From positions 73,445 to 137,444 of the forward strand of contig NW_008246127.1 of assembly GCF_000281045.1 (NCBI RefSeq): a stretch of DNA of 64,000 nt, in the 5' to 3' direction. The stretch comes from Saprolegnia diclina VS20 (taxonomy: Eukaryota > Oomycota > Saprolegniomycetes > Saprolegniales > Saprolegniaceae). This document shows, piece by piece, positions 11,701-22,784 of this stretch. The translations under genes were made by a program, and so were the position numbers. The first letter of the stretch is position 1. The number at the start of each line of letters is the position of its first letter. Under the pieces are notes generated by a model. That model did no database searches and was not told the origin of the DNA. It was given only the letters and a program-made list of their open reading frames with translations.

Positions 11701-13973
11701 ACGCGTCGAAAGCGCCCAATGTGAACGATCCCCGAGTCGCAGTGGACTACATAATCCATGTTCTGGCTAGTGCACTGCCGGTTCAGCGTCGCGGTCGCTG
11801 CTACGGGCGATAGCACTTCGATGGCGACGACAATAAGCCACACGAGAAGGCTCGAGACGTGGCAATGCACGGCCGAAAGTCCCCGAGCAAACACAAGGAC
11901 AAGTTCGTTGAGGACGTAGGTGACCCAGCACGCTTCACCCGCGAGGAGCATGACGATGTACCAAGGCCGGGGCGAGGGCTGGAGCTGCACGACGAACGAC
12001 GCGTCAAGCGCGACTGACGACGTGCTTAATAGCAAAATGGCAGCAAGACCGCGAAAGAGACAAAGAGGCCGACCAACCCACGTCGCGCCAACCGTTCGGT
12101 TGAAGCAGACAAGGTTGCGTCCCACAATGTGAAAATCACGTTGGAACGCCAAGTAGAGAGTCCATGCACCCACGCCGCAGAGCGCCAACGAAACAATGAG
12201 CACGAGGTACCAGCCGACCTGCGTCGCGCTTTGCAACACTTGGCCAAGACCACTCGTCGAGTACTCGGTCGGCGCGTACGCGTTCGACATCAACACGAGC
12301 GAGCGCACGTCGCCTTCGAACGAGACGACCTCCCGGATGCCGAGAACCCACTCGCGGAGCAGCACCCAGCTCGCGAGTGTCCACGCCAAGTCCCCTGCGT
12401 CCAGAAGCGGCTGGTGCAGCATGGTCCATGTGCCATTGGGCGAGCGTGCGTACTGCATGTGCTCGAGACCCATGGCGACCACGTCGTTTGCGGCGGCTGC
12501 AAAGACGGATCGCGCCAAGTCGAGGCGCTGGCGAGCCCGCGAGGCTGCAGAGCAGTTCACACCAGCAGCAGCACACGCCGCGCTACTCGCGTCGGTCGCA
12601 ACGACGCCGAACACGACTGCGGCGGGGCTCGGTGAGAGCCAAAAGGGCGTCTCTTGCGTGCACCCATCGAAGAAGTCGAACGACTGCTGCACGAACGATG
12701 TCGGCAGGCTCGAGACGCACATGGGGTTGCCGCCGTAAAACGTATAGTTGCGCCACGCAAGCGGTGTTGGCGTCGTCAAGGCGCCCGCCGGGATTGTGCG
12801 GTAGGCGGCGCTTAGGGCCCGGTCGACGCCGAGGCGGGGAACGAGGGCTGCCTGGAACGCATCAAAAGCGGCAATTCGCGACGCTGGCGGTACTCTGAAA
12901 AACGCATCCACCGACAGGAACGGTCCGAGCTCGTACTGGAAGAGCGCGGCTTGGGCTGCAAAGACGCCAGTGACATAGTTGGTACTCCATACTTCGACAG
13001 GGATGGCTGGCAAGGACGCACTTACGTTGGCGCCTACGTAGTTGGACGTGCCCCAGACCAAGCTCCGGTTGAGGCCCTGCATGACCCAGAGGTCGTTGAG
13101 CGGGATGAAGAAGAGATTTTGCGACGTCCATGGGCCCGTCACGCGTGAAAGACTCTTGATTGTTGTGCTCAGCTGCATCCCGAGCGAATTCTCAAGTGCG
13201 ACCGTCTCGGTGACGCCGGTCTGCCACCGGTTCTGCCACTGCAGCACAAACCTTGAAATGTTGAATGACCGCCAGTACGCGATTTCGGCGTCGACACTCG
13301 TGTTTGCTCGAGCAGACGCGGTGGTCGTGAGCCAACGGCGACCGGCTTCGGTCTCTTCCAAGCCGAGCTGAACCGCAACGGTGAACGGCATGTTGGGCCC
13401 GGCCCAGATCGTCACAAAGTCATTCCAGTCGATGTTGCGCAGCGTGGCCTCCATGAACACGGCGCCATTCGTTCGGTACTTGGCGTCGCAGCGCGCGGCT
13501 CGCTCTGTTGTGTGGGCCACGGTGAAGGCTCGGTTGAAGTCGACGTAGCAGTGCTGCGTGTTCATGCGCATGGACCAGCTTGCGCTCAGGAGCCGAAGGT
13601 TCGCCACGGCGTACTCGATGGACGAGAGGTCGTGCAAAGCAAGCTGGCGGGGGTACGTCGGGTAGACATTCGTGACGGACGAAGACCCGTTGTAGCTCTT
13701 TTGCACACCAGACAAACAGTTTGTGATGGGAAATGTGGCTTCGGGCGTCGTCGCTAGGACTCGGTTTAGCACGTCGATAAGGAACGCCTGGTGACCGCTC
13801 AAGTTGTAGTCGGGCCACCACAGATCGTTGCGAAAGCATGGCGTCAAGTAGACGAGAAACCAAAGTCCGCAGCTCAGCGAAAAGAGGACGTAGACGCAGC
13901 CCACGATCGCCTCGAGACGGACCGTCCGGAATGGAGGCACCTTGGCGCGTTGCACTGGAGCTGGGTATATCAT
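8723..13973 (-). CDS. Very large internally duplicated multi-pass membrane protein
   Basis: About 1,750 codons. Each half has one TM helix, a roughly 450-aa extracellular-type domain, then several TM helices. The halves are homologous: 'HCYVDFNRAFTVAHTTERAA' in unit 1 matches 'YCYVDWNQTWEMAATSTRQA' in unit 2, followed by TNGAVF/SNGAVY, and a post-TM motif WVGRPL occurs in both. The long frame runs 13973-9225; the last 240 codons lie in another frame (to 8723). Either a 46-nt GT-AG intron at 9467-9422 joins them, or indels do. The family seems to be an oomycete multi-copy surface-protein family; I do not recognise a function. No signal peptide other than the first TM segment. Confidence 0.7.
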
Positions 13974-14685
13974 GCTCTGTCAATGTCACCGACACCAAAG
14001 CAAGGGCTCGAAACAGGTTTTATAACTGCTCGTGCCGTTATTCCTGCGCAGAGATCTGATATTCTGATGTTGTTGGCAGCGCGTCTCCAACTGCTAGCTC
14101 CAACGGCTTCGTGACGACGACCGATGATATCTCTGCGGGAACGAGCGGCCACAAAGCGCCGCCACCCACGCCGCTGCCTTGTCCTCAAGTGGGTTTTCCT
14201 CCTTGGGTGCTATCCGGGTGGACGCGGGACGTGGATGCCAACGACGGTCGCATGTCGCAGGCACGGCGGCTTCCTGTCTACTGTGTTGGTAACTGGGACG
14301 GGCAGCGCCCGGTGACGGCGACAACGCTGTCGTTGAGGCTGCCCTTGTTCTTTTGCGTCTCACTGCTCCTGCGAGCCTGGCACGGAGCAGCTGGGCGCCT
14401 TGAAGTTGGGCGACGTCCTGTCTCCCGCCACAGTACTTGCACGGCTACTTTAAATAAAGCGTCTCACCTTGTATCGCAATAGAATGGATTGAAGCATTAA
14501 ATAGCTTACGTTTTCTATGTGGCATTGTCGGAAAGCCGCGTATTTTTATTCCAGAGTGGGTCAGATAGGGCAATGTGGGAGATTGCACATTTGCCGATTG
14601 GCGTCCAAGCAGCAGCAGGCGATGAAGTCTCCGGCGCTCTCTGGTTCGACTTGCGACCTGTGTCCAGGCTCATAGCGTCGTAGGT
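13974..14685. other. Divergent intergenic region
   Basis: It lies between the start of the large membrane protein (minus) and the first secure codons of the SulP transporter (plus). Short frames on both strands show no domain. A first coding exon of the transporter is probably hidden here, because the transporter frame has no ATG before its first TM segment; ATGs at 14573 and 14622 are candidates but I could not find a splice pair that keeps frame. Confidence 0.4.
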
Positions 14686-17188
14686 GTGACCCCGCGCGGC
14701 CACGTCACGCGGCTCTCGCTCCGGCGAGACGACGAGCATCCGTGGCAAAAGTCCCAGCCCTCGCTCACCGACTCGTGCCTCGGCTTGCCCGGTGCAACGG
14801 CCAAGAAGCCCAAGGCGTCGGCCTGGGAGTCGCTTGTGCAGAGCCTCATTTACGGCGTCATCAATTCGATCCTGACGATCCCATGCATGTACGGCTACGC
14901 CGCCATCATTTTCAGCCACTCGGACTTTACCACCTTCATGCCCGCCCTCGCCAAGCTCGTGCTCCTCTCGAGCGTCGTGCACCAAATCATGTTTACGACG
15001 CTGAGCTCGCTACCCTTTGCAATTGGCCAAGTCCAGGTACTATTGCCGACAACCATGAACATGTTGATCGATGTTTCTACCTAGGATGCCGGCCTCATCT
15101 TCCTCAGCGCCATGGCCACGTCCATCTGCAACACACTCGGCGAAGACGTGCCACTCGAAGCCAAGGTCACGACCGTCCTTGTCACGATCGGTCTCTCGAC
15201 GGCCGCGCTCGGTATGACGCTCGTGGCCATTGGCAAGTTCAAGCTCGCGGGCCTCGTCTCGTACCTTCCGATGCCGGTCGTCGGCGGGTACCTCGCGTTC
15301 ATTGGTCTCTTTTGTCTCTTTGCCGGCCTCTCGCTCTGCACGGGCCTCGTCATCAACGACTTTAGCTCGATGGCGCAGCTCGCGTCGTGGCATTACCTGC
15401 TCTTGTGCGCGCCCGGCGTCGCCGGCGGGTACCTCTTCCTCCACGTGAGCCAGCGCTACGACAACTCGTTTGCGCTCCCGAGCGTCATTGTTGGCGTCCC
15501 GATCCTCTTTTACTTTGTGCTCTACGGCTTTGGGTACAACCTCGAGGACGCGCGGTCGTTTGGCTGGGTCGCGCCGCTCGCGCCCGCAGCCGGCTTTTCC
15601 GAGATGCTCTCGCTCTTCTCGTTCGAGCACGTTCACTGGTATGTATTGCCGTCGCAGATCACGACGTGGGTCGGCATGACCTTTGTCGTCGCCTTCTCGT
15701 CGTGCCTCGATGTCGCCGCCATCGAGATGGACATGGGCGCGCAGCTCGACATTGACCACGAGCTCGCGTGCGTCGGGTGGAGCAACTTTCTCTCGGGCAT
15801 CCTCGGCGGCTACACGGGCTCGTACATCTTTTCGCAGACGATCTTTACGTACCGCTCCAAGACCAACTCGCGCGTCGTCGGCATCTGCGTCATCATCTCG
15901 GAGTTTGCGCTCGTCGTGCTCCCAATCTCGATCATGAGCTACGTGCCTCGCTTCTTCTTTGCGGCAACGCTCATCTTTATCGCGATCGACCTCCTCCTCG
16001 AGTGGCTCGTGCACGTCTACCACAAGGTGCTCTTCCAAGAGTACCTCGTGCTCTGGCTCTCGTTCTTTGCCATCAACGCGGTCAACCTCGAGCTCGGCAT
16101 GATCATCGGCATCGGCTTTGCCATCGTCAACTTCCTCATCGGCTACGCGCAGGTCAACCAGGTCCAGCGCGTGTACAAGTCGTCGACTGCGATCCGCAAC
16201 TACGCCGCGCGCAGCGTCATCGCCGACAAGCGCGACTCGATCGTCGTGCTCGAGCTGCACGGGTACCTCTTTTTCGGCACATCGGTGCACATTGTCGAGG
16301 ACGTCAAGAAGTTTGTGCGCGTCCTCAAGCCCGTGAACCCGTACGGGTCGCTCGTGAATCGACCGCTCGAGCACCTCGACGGCACGCCGCTCTCCCCCTC
16401 CGAGTCCAAGAACCGCCTCCCGACGCGGTATCTGGTCCTCGACTTCAAGCGCGTGACGGGCATGGACGCCACCGCGGCGCGCAGCTGCTTTATGATCCTT
16501 CAGGAGCTCTGCACGTCGCACAAGATTGACGTGATTTACGCCAACGTACTCCCGTCCGTCTCGCGCCTCCTTGTCAACAACGACATTGTCGACGAGACCG
16601 TGCTCTACCGCAACTGCGACGAAGCGCTCGAGTACTGCGAGAGCCACCTCATCTTGGCCTCGCGCACCAACTCATTCTTCCGCGCCGACGCCTCGCTCCC
16701 GCTCTTGCTCAACCGGTTCGTCGGTCTCCCCGACAACGCTGCCTTGTTTGAGCCGCTCGCGCCGTACTTTACCAAGCAGCTCGTCGAGTCGGACCACTAC
16801 TTTTACCAGGTACGATCGATGCGCGCAAGAAGGAACACTCATGGCGTTGTAGATTTCCGAGCCGTCGCGCGCGTTTTACATTCTCGGCGCCGGCAGCGTC
16901 GATCTCTTTATGAACAAGGACGGTTCGGTCGACAATGGCGAGAGCGCGTCCTTGGCGCTGCTCGAGAAGGTGCACGTGGGCGCCATGTTTGGCGAAGTCG
17001 ACTTTTTCGTGCAGCAAATCCGCCACCTCTCGGCGCGCGCGTCGAGCGACTGCACCGTCTTTTGCCTCACGCGCGACGCGTACGAGGCCATGAAGCTCGA
17101 GCAGCCGCGCCTCTACGACGAGCTCCGCGACGTGATCATCAAGAGCATGGCGCTCACGATCGGCAACAACAACTGGCTCGCGCTTTAA
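14686..17188 (+). CDS. SulP (SLC26-type) transporter with STAS and cNMP-binding-like domains
   Basis: A membrane anion or solute transporter of the SulP superfamily. Three resolved exons: 14686-15036, 15085-16809 and 16853-17188, with introns of 48 and 43 nt. The first joins 'PFAIGQVQ' to 'DAGLIFLSAMATSI', a segment typical of fungal SulP proteins. About ten hydrophobic helices follow, then a STAS domain ('IVVLELHGYLFFGTSVHIVE', 'YLVLDFKRVTGMDATAARSC') and a C-terminal cyclic-nucleotide-binding fold ('SRAFYILGAGSVDLFMNKDG', 'GAMFGEVDFFVQQIR'). Fungal SulP proteins with this three-part layout include vacuolar transporters, so a vacuolar location is possible. The cNMP fold lacks a clear phosphate-binding Arg, so nucleotide binding is doubtful. 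The listed start is a GTG codon; the real N-terminal exon is unresolved. Confidence 0.85.
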
Positions 17189-17404
17189 CTCTCTTCCGCT
17201 TGATGTATACAACACAATATAGAGGTCGTCGTCTTTGTATAACCTCGTCTCTCGGTCAGTGCGATGACGCCGTCGATGGCAAACGTCGTCTCGGTCGAGG
17301 ACACCGTCGGCGAGCCTCAACTGATTATCTCGTCGCAGAAGAAACGAAGACTGGTCCAAGATCGCGTTTGCACCAATCAGCGTCAGTGACGCTTCACCAC
17401 CGCC

Positions 17405-20400
17405 ATGGCCACCATCGCGCTTGACATTGGTCAGGCGGCGACGTACGGCAGCCACGGCGCCGTCGTCGCGGCCGAGTATTATTACGCGCTCGTGTTTCCC
17501 AACACGCCGCACGCTCTGGACGCTGGCGCCACCGACCGCATCTCGTTTGCCGACGCCACCGACGTCATTAGGCGCGTCACATGCGGCTCGGACACGGATA
17601 AGGACGCCGCGGTCTCCGAGTTTCGCGACGCGTGGGTCGCCAAGTTTCGCAGCCTCGCGCCCGCCGCCTCGGACCGCATTCCGCGGCACTTTTTTCGAGA
17701 AGTAGGCGACCGAGTCGTTCTCTCTTCATCACGTGACGCGTAGCTCGTGCGCAACATCGTGCTCCAGCGGCTCGAAGCTGTGCCCGGCGTTGCGCTCGCG
17801 ACGCAGATCTCGGCCGACGACCAGAACATCTACTGTTTCGTGCGCTTGACGAGGGACGCACTGGTGCACATGGCCGGCGACGTGCAGCTCAACCTTCCCA
17901 TTTGGCCCGAAATCGATCCTGGCAGCCAGGTAGCCTCGATGTAACTTCATCGAGCGCATACGATTGCGGGCTAGTATTGGCTAGAACACGGCCACGACAC
18001 GACCGAGTACACGACCGACGTGGCCGAGAAGGAGCTGCATCGCCTCTTTCTGGAAGGCCACGTGACTGCGGACGAGGCGCAGCTCTTCGCCGGCGAGTCG
18101 CCCGCGATGGTCTCTCGGCGCATCTCGGCGCTTAAACGCATCGCCAACTCGAGTCTCCAAACGCGCTTTCCGTCGACGGCGCTCTTGTACTTTCCGTTCC
18201 AGGCCGACCCCGCGCTGCACTACCTCTTCCGCCACGTCGAGGGCACGTTGCCGTTCCGGTGGGTCGACAAAGTGCGCCTGACCAAGGCGGCGCTCGACAA
18301 GGCGTTCAACTGCGAAATGCTGCGGCACGAAGGCTTCCTGACGCACCATATGTGCCTCCACACACATACATCTACCGAGCACAGCGACGACGTGACCTTG
18401 GACCAGCTCTGTGCGCAATGGGGCGCGCTTAGCGCGTACGCCTACCTCTACAGCCACGGTATTTGCCGCTCGTGGCGCGTCCTCTTCTACCAGCCGATTG
18501 AGCTCATTCGCGACTACTTTGGCGAAGAACTCGCCCTGTGTACGTACCTTCTCGGTCGTCTCGCGTTGTCACTTTGACTAGACTTCGCCTTTCTATCGTT
18601 CTACGCCGAGATGCTCGTTGTGCTCATTGGCATCAGCATCGTCGACGCGCCCTTCTCGCTCGTGTTGCCCGACACCGTGCTGGGCTACTACAACATGGCA
18701 CTCGCGAGCGTCAACTGCCTCTACTCGTGCCTCATGCTTCGAAAATGGGCCGTCCAACAGCAGGCGCTCGCCGTTGCTTGGGGCATGGACGACGTCAAGG
18801 CTGACGCCACCCTACGCGCCGAGTACACGGGTATCGTGTGCATCAGCCCCGTGACGAATGCACCAGAGCTCATCGCTCGGCCGCAGCTGCAAGTACATCC
18901 CTCCTGATGGCTCGCGACACAACAGACTGCGCTGCTACTAGGCAATGCGCAAACTCCAGGCGACAATTCTTCTCTGTATCGCAATCGGGCTCAACGGTCT
19001 CGCGATCTACGCCGTGTTTGCCCTCCAAGCCCACTACGAGTCGATCTACGAGTCGGACGACTCGGTTACGGTCTACTCCAACATTGTCATTGCGTTGCTG
19101 ATCAATTTGAGTCAAGTGCCGTTCCAGCCGGTACGAAGCGTCTTGCGACGATGACGTGTCTTGCATCGCGCTGTAGATTGTCGTGTGTCTCAACCAGTTT
19201 GAGAACCACCGCACGCACCACGCCTTTCATGTCGCTCTGACCGTCAAGTGTACGAAATAGTTCCCCTCTGACGCAACCTAATTGCTTCTAGTCGCTATCT
19301 TTCAGACCATCAACAACTTTGGCCCGATCCTCTTCTCGACATACCTGAAGCCGTACACATTCGGCTGCAACCAGTCGACGATGCCCCACTTGGACGCGAC
19401 GGCGTGCGCCGACGAGACGGAGCATCTGCTCCTGAGTGTTCTCTTTTTCAACTTGGCGCTGTCGGTGCGCGAGATTGCGACGCCGCTGCTGCTCGCGATG
19501 CGCCACGCGTACAACGCCCGCCGGACGCGCGTTTACACACCACTGGACGCGGACATGGGGTGCGTCCATGTACCGCGTCCACCGCCAAACAGAGTCTTGT
19601 AGGCCTCGCTGCTTCAGCGACGAATTGAACCTCGACGTGTACGACGGCGTGCTCTTTGACTATGCACAGATCTCCATCACGTTTGGGTACATCACGTGGT
19701 TTGGCGCCCTCGCGCCCCAGGCCGCGGTCATCGCACTCGTCATCACTCTCGTTCAAGTACGGCGTTTCATCTCTCTTGTGGAGCGTGACGATGGTTAGAT
19801 ACGCGTGGATGCATACAAGCTGTGCTACTTGATGCAGCGTCCGATGCCGCTCCCCGCGTCTTCGATTGGAGGCTGGATGATCTACTTTCGCATGCTCACG
19901 CTCGCCGGCGTCGTCGTCAACGCGGGCAACGTCGTCATCGTGCAAATGCTGGCTTCCCAGGCCGACACGACGTTTGATAGCATCCCCGTCAGTGCGTGGC
20001 TCGATCAACTCTTCTCGCTGACGCTGCTCATGACGGCGCTCTACCTCGCGTCCGTGCTCGTCTCGCTCCACGACGCCTCGGATCGCGAGGTGCTCCACAC
20101 GATCAAGAGCACGCTCAAGCGCCAGGCGTATCTCCAAGAAACGTACCTTTTCCAGCTCACGAGCAAAGACAAGGTCGACCAAATTCAGCGACCGCCAGGG
20201 GACATCTTTCTCAACGGTACGTAAACGCCACGAGTCCCCATCTACACTATGTGCGTAGGCGTCTTCCGGTACATTGTGAGCGGCGACATCAATGACGGCG
20301 AGCAAGTCGAGGAGCTTCGCGAAGAGCTCGGCGCGCTTGAAGCCAAGATCCGCGCGTTTCCAAGGCTTGAGACAGAGTCGCTAGGCGCGCTATATGTCGT

Positions 20401-21069
20401 CGTCGTTGGCGCCAACATCCTACCGATCATGGACCGTTCGACCAAGGCGCTCGACGCATTTGTCAAGGTCAAGCTCAAGCAAGGCGACAAACTCTTGCCC
20501 TCCAAAGCCAAGACCGTCGTCAAGAAGAAACAGCGCAGCCCTGTCTGGAACGCGCCGTTCGAGTTCAAGATCACGAGCATCGAGACGCGGCTCGTCATGG
20601 AAGTCTACGACTGGAACCTCGTCGGGAAGAGCGAGCTCGTCGGCGTCGCGTCCGTCCCCATCACGCGCGCGCTCACAAGCGCCGTCGACTTTAATGAGAT
20701 GGCTGTCGAGGTACGCGTAGCGACAAACTCTACAGGGGTGACTCAAACGGTAGGGCATCTGTGACATGGTGGCTCTCGACGTGCCCGTGGACATTGACTC
20801 GAAGCTGCTGGCCACCATGGCCAGCGATATCCCAAAGTTTGGCAAGCCCGTGCTGCACATTAGCCTCGGCGTGCGCCTTAACCAGGTACGCTTGCCTTCT
20901 CCCACGTGTGCACCTCACATAAGAACGGTAGCTGGGCTGCCAAGGGCTGCGACTGCACAACTACGTGGTGCGAACGCGAGAGATTGTCAAGACCATGGAC
21001 ACGTATCTGGTTTGGAAGCCGCGCCGCTTGCGGCAGCTGACCGTCAAAGATGGCTCAGGATCGATGTGA
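17405..21069 (+). CDS. Anoctamin/TMEM16 with C-terminal C2 domain
   Basis: Twelve exons, 11 introns of 42-49 nt, in one frame (introns 17702-17743, 17930-17974, 18540-18581, 18893-18941, 19131-19176, 19250-19291, 19560-19602, 19757-19798, 20217-20258, 20711-20753, 20886-20931). Anoctamin signatures: 'IRDYFGEELALYFAFLSFYA', 'LNQFENHRTHHAFHV', 'AIFQTINNFGPILFSTYLK' with a following Cys, 'FGYITWFGALAPQAA', 'IRVDAYKLCYLMQRP'. TMEM16 proteins are Ca-activated chloride channels or lipid scramblases. After the last TM helix comes a coil and a C2 domain ('LGALYVVVVGANILPIMDRS', 'LVMEVYDWNLVGKSELVGVA'). One acidic ligand of C2 loop 3 is Asn in place of Asp, so calcium binding may be weak. The N-terminal cytosolic domain is of ordinary length. 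Confidence 0.9.
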
Positions 21070-21124
21070 GAAAAGTTCTATCGTTTAACTCTATGTATCT
21101 AGTAAATAAGTTGAATTGGCGCGG

Positions 21125-22051
21125 CTACACGGGGCTAACTTCGGTCGTGTGCATCATGTACGGTTCCGTGGGCGCTTGCGACGCGACGCGAACTTGTTTT
21201 CGGCGGTGCGTCATCTCGGTCGGCGTCTTGCGCTGGAGGTAGAGGAGGCAGAGCGCCGGGAAGACGTCCGGCACGAGCGTCGACCAGACGGTGAAGGGCA
21301 CGATGTCCATGTTCTCGATAAACGCCACGTCGAGCGCCAAGCACGCCGTGAAGAAGACGCGGAGGCAGATGCACAGCATGATGGTCCAGAGAGAGACGAG
21401 GAGCTTGGAGAGCGACCGGTAGACTTCGTCTTCGCCGAGGACGGCGCGGGCGCGCAGGAGCCTCGACGCAATGCAGCAGCCTTGGTACACGAGGAAGAAG
21501 CCGGTGCCGAGGAGCGTCACGCACCCCGAGACGACGAGCACGTAGTACAGTGGGCTGTTCATAAAGTCGATTTGGCCTGCGAGTGTGTCGGGGTACGTGG
21601 CGATCGCGCAGGATGAGCCGAGAACGCAGAGGAAGATGACAACGTTGCACGCGAGAACGACCTTGCGCAGCGTCACAGGGCCATCGTGGTGACCCGCGGC
21701 TGCGGCGCGAGCCCATGCAAGCGCAATCATGGCAAGCGCAAAGCACTGCAGCAGCTGGGCGTAGACTTCACACAGAAACATACCAATCCACTGAGTGCTG
21801 TTGGGGTTCACGATGAATTGGAGGCTCGTCGGCGTCTCGGCAGCGACAGCAAAGAGCAGGAGGAGGTGGAAACCGATGCGCTTGAGGTCGCTGTGGTGCG
21901 TGATGTGCATGTAGAGCTGCGCGGCGATACCGACCGTGACGACAGCGTACAGCGAGAGTGAGATGTAACCCGCGACCTTGTAGCCGACAACTTCGGACGG
22001 CGTCAGGCCGCTGTCCGACGCCGTCGGAGCGACCGAGCCCGTCGAGGACAT
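21125..22051 (-). CDS. Seven-TM protein, TOM1/THH1-like, copy 1
   Basis: A 308-aa intronless protein with seven hydrophobic helices. The last helix region 'LVPDVFPALCLLYLQRKTP' resembles the end of THH1/TOM1/TOM3 and GPR137-like proteins (acidic residue, Pro, then a basic RK-x-P tail). An Asn-rich loop ('NPNSTQWIGM') follows helix 2. It is a paralogue of the gene at 22785-23717, same strand and order of motifs. In plants such proteins sit in the vacuolar membrane; here the location is unknown. The stop codon lies about 55 bp from the anoctamin stop, so the two genes are convergent. Identity as a 7TM protein is secure; family assignment moderate. Confidence 0.7.
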   Translation of the reverse strand: MSSTGSVAPTASDSGLTPSEVVGYKVAGYISLSLYAVVTVGIAAQLYMHITHHSDLKRIGFHLLLLFAVAAETPTSLQFIVNPNSTQWIGMFLCEVYAQLLQCFALAMIALAWARAAAAGHHDGPVTLRKVVLACNVVIFLCVLGSSCAIATYPDTLAGQIDFMNSPLYYVLVVSGCVTLLGTGFFLVYQGCCIASRLLRARAVLGEDEVYRSLSKLLVSLWTIMLCICLRVFFTACLALDVAFIENMDIVPFTVWSTLVPDVFPALCLLYLQRKTPTEMTHRRKQVRVASQAPTEPYMMHTTEVSPV

Positions 22052-22784
22052 TCAAAATGGCAGCGTTAATGGCCACCGCGCGCGCTAGATATCCAGTCGG
22101 CCCGTTCGATTCTGTTGCGCGAGGTTGGCTTGTCACGGTATGTCCTTGAGTTGATTTTGAGAATACTTTGACTTTTGACTTGGATTTGTATTGGTAGAAG
22201 TGCAGTTTGAGATTGCTTTTGAGTTTGCACTTGGACAGTGTATCGGCAGAACCATGGAAGGGGATGTGCAGCTGTGCAGGAGCCTCTAGCGTTCGTCGCG
22301 CCATACGACCCCGTCGGTAATAGTGTAGGAAGATGAGCGACGTCGGCGCGGTCGATGTGCCAAGCGCACGCCATCGACATCGAACGCGGGGTGGTCAGAA
22401 GACGTGTCCGAATGCTTGCATCCGCGGCGCGTCGAACGACGTTGCAGCGGCTTACTTTAGCCAGCAACAAGCACCGGTGCGAACAAGACTTCCACTCTTG
22501 TTCACCTGAACCGTTCTCATCGTGTGTACGTTGTTGAGCCGTGTGCCAACTACAGAGCTGAACTACAGTACCGGTGACTAGGCAGACAGTGGTTACAATT
22601 GAATTAGCCACCGGGGTGACCTATGGTCCGAGCTAGAAACACTGTTGGTGAGCCCCTGGGTGAGCCCTGTCAGTGGAGCACAGTTTGGTGCCACGAACAC
22701 ACGTAGTTGCTCGGACTCGAACCATAGAAGTCGTGAATAAGTTAAGGTTAACAAAGAAAGATACATACTAGTAGATTCGCACAG
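22052..22784. other. Intergenic, with TTTTGA-rich tract
   Basis: No gene is supported. At about 22145-22240 a run of imperfect TTTTGA/TTTGAC hexamers occurs on the plus strand, which makes a false Gln/Lys/Ser-rich open frame on the minus strand. The stretch should hold the promoter of the 7TM gene starting at 22051 and the 3' UTR of its paralogue. Confidence 0.4.

Noticed and set aside
15040-16647. 535-codon open frame on the minus strand opposite the SulP transporter
   Set aside because: It is a mirror of the GC-rich third positions of the real gene; composition is Arg/Glu/Val/Asp-rich without domain.
16769-17689. 306-codon minus-strand frame across the end of the transporter and the start of the anoctamin
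   Set aside because: Spans two real genes on the other strand and has no similarity; shadow.
22066-22611. 181-codon minus frame with Gln/Lys/Ser-rich end
   Set aside because: The composition comes from the TTTTGA repeat tract; no domain, and it overlaps the promoter of the 7TM gene.
22700-22735. Possible tRNA T-arm (GGTTCGAGTCC on the minus strand)
   Set aside because: The flanking bases do not pair as a T stem and no matching acceptor, D or anticodon arms can be folded.
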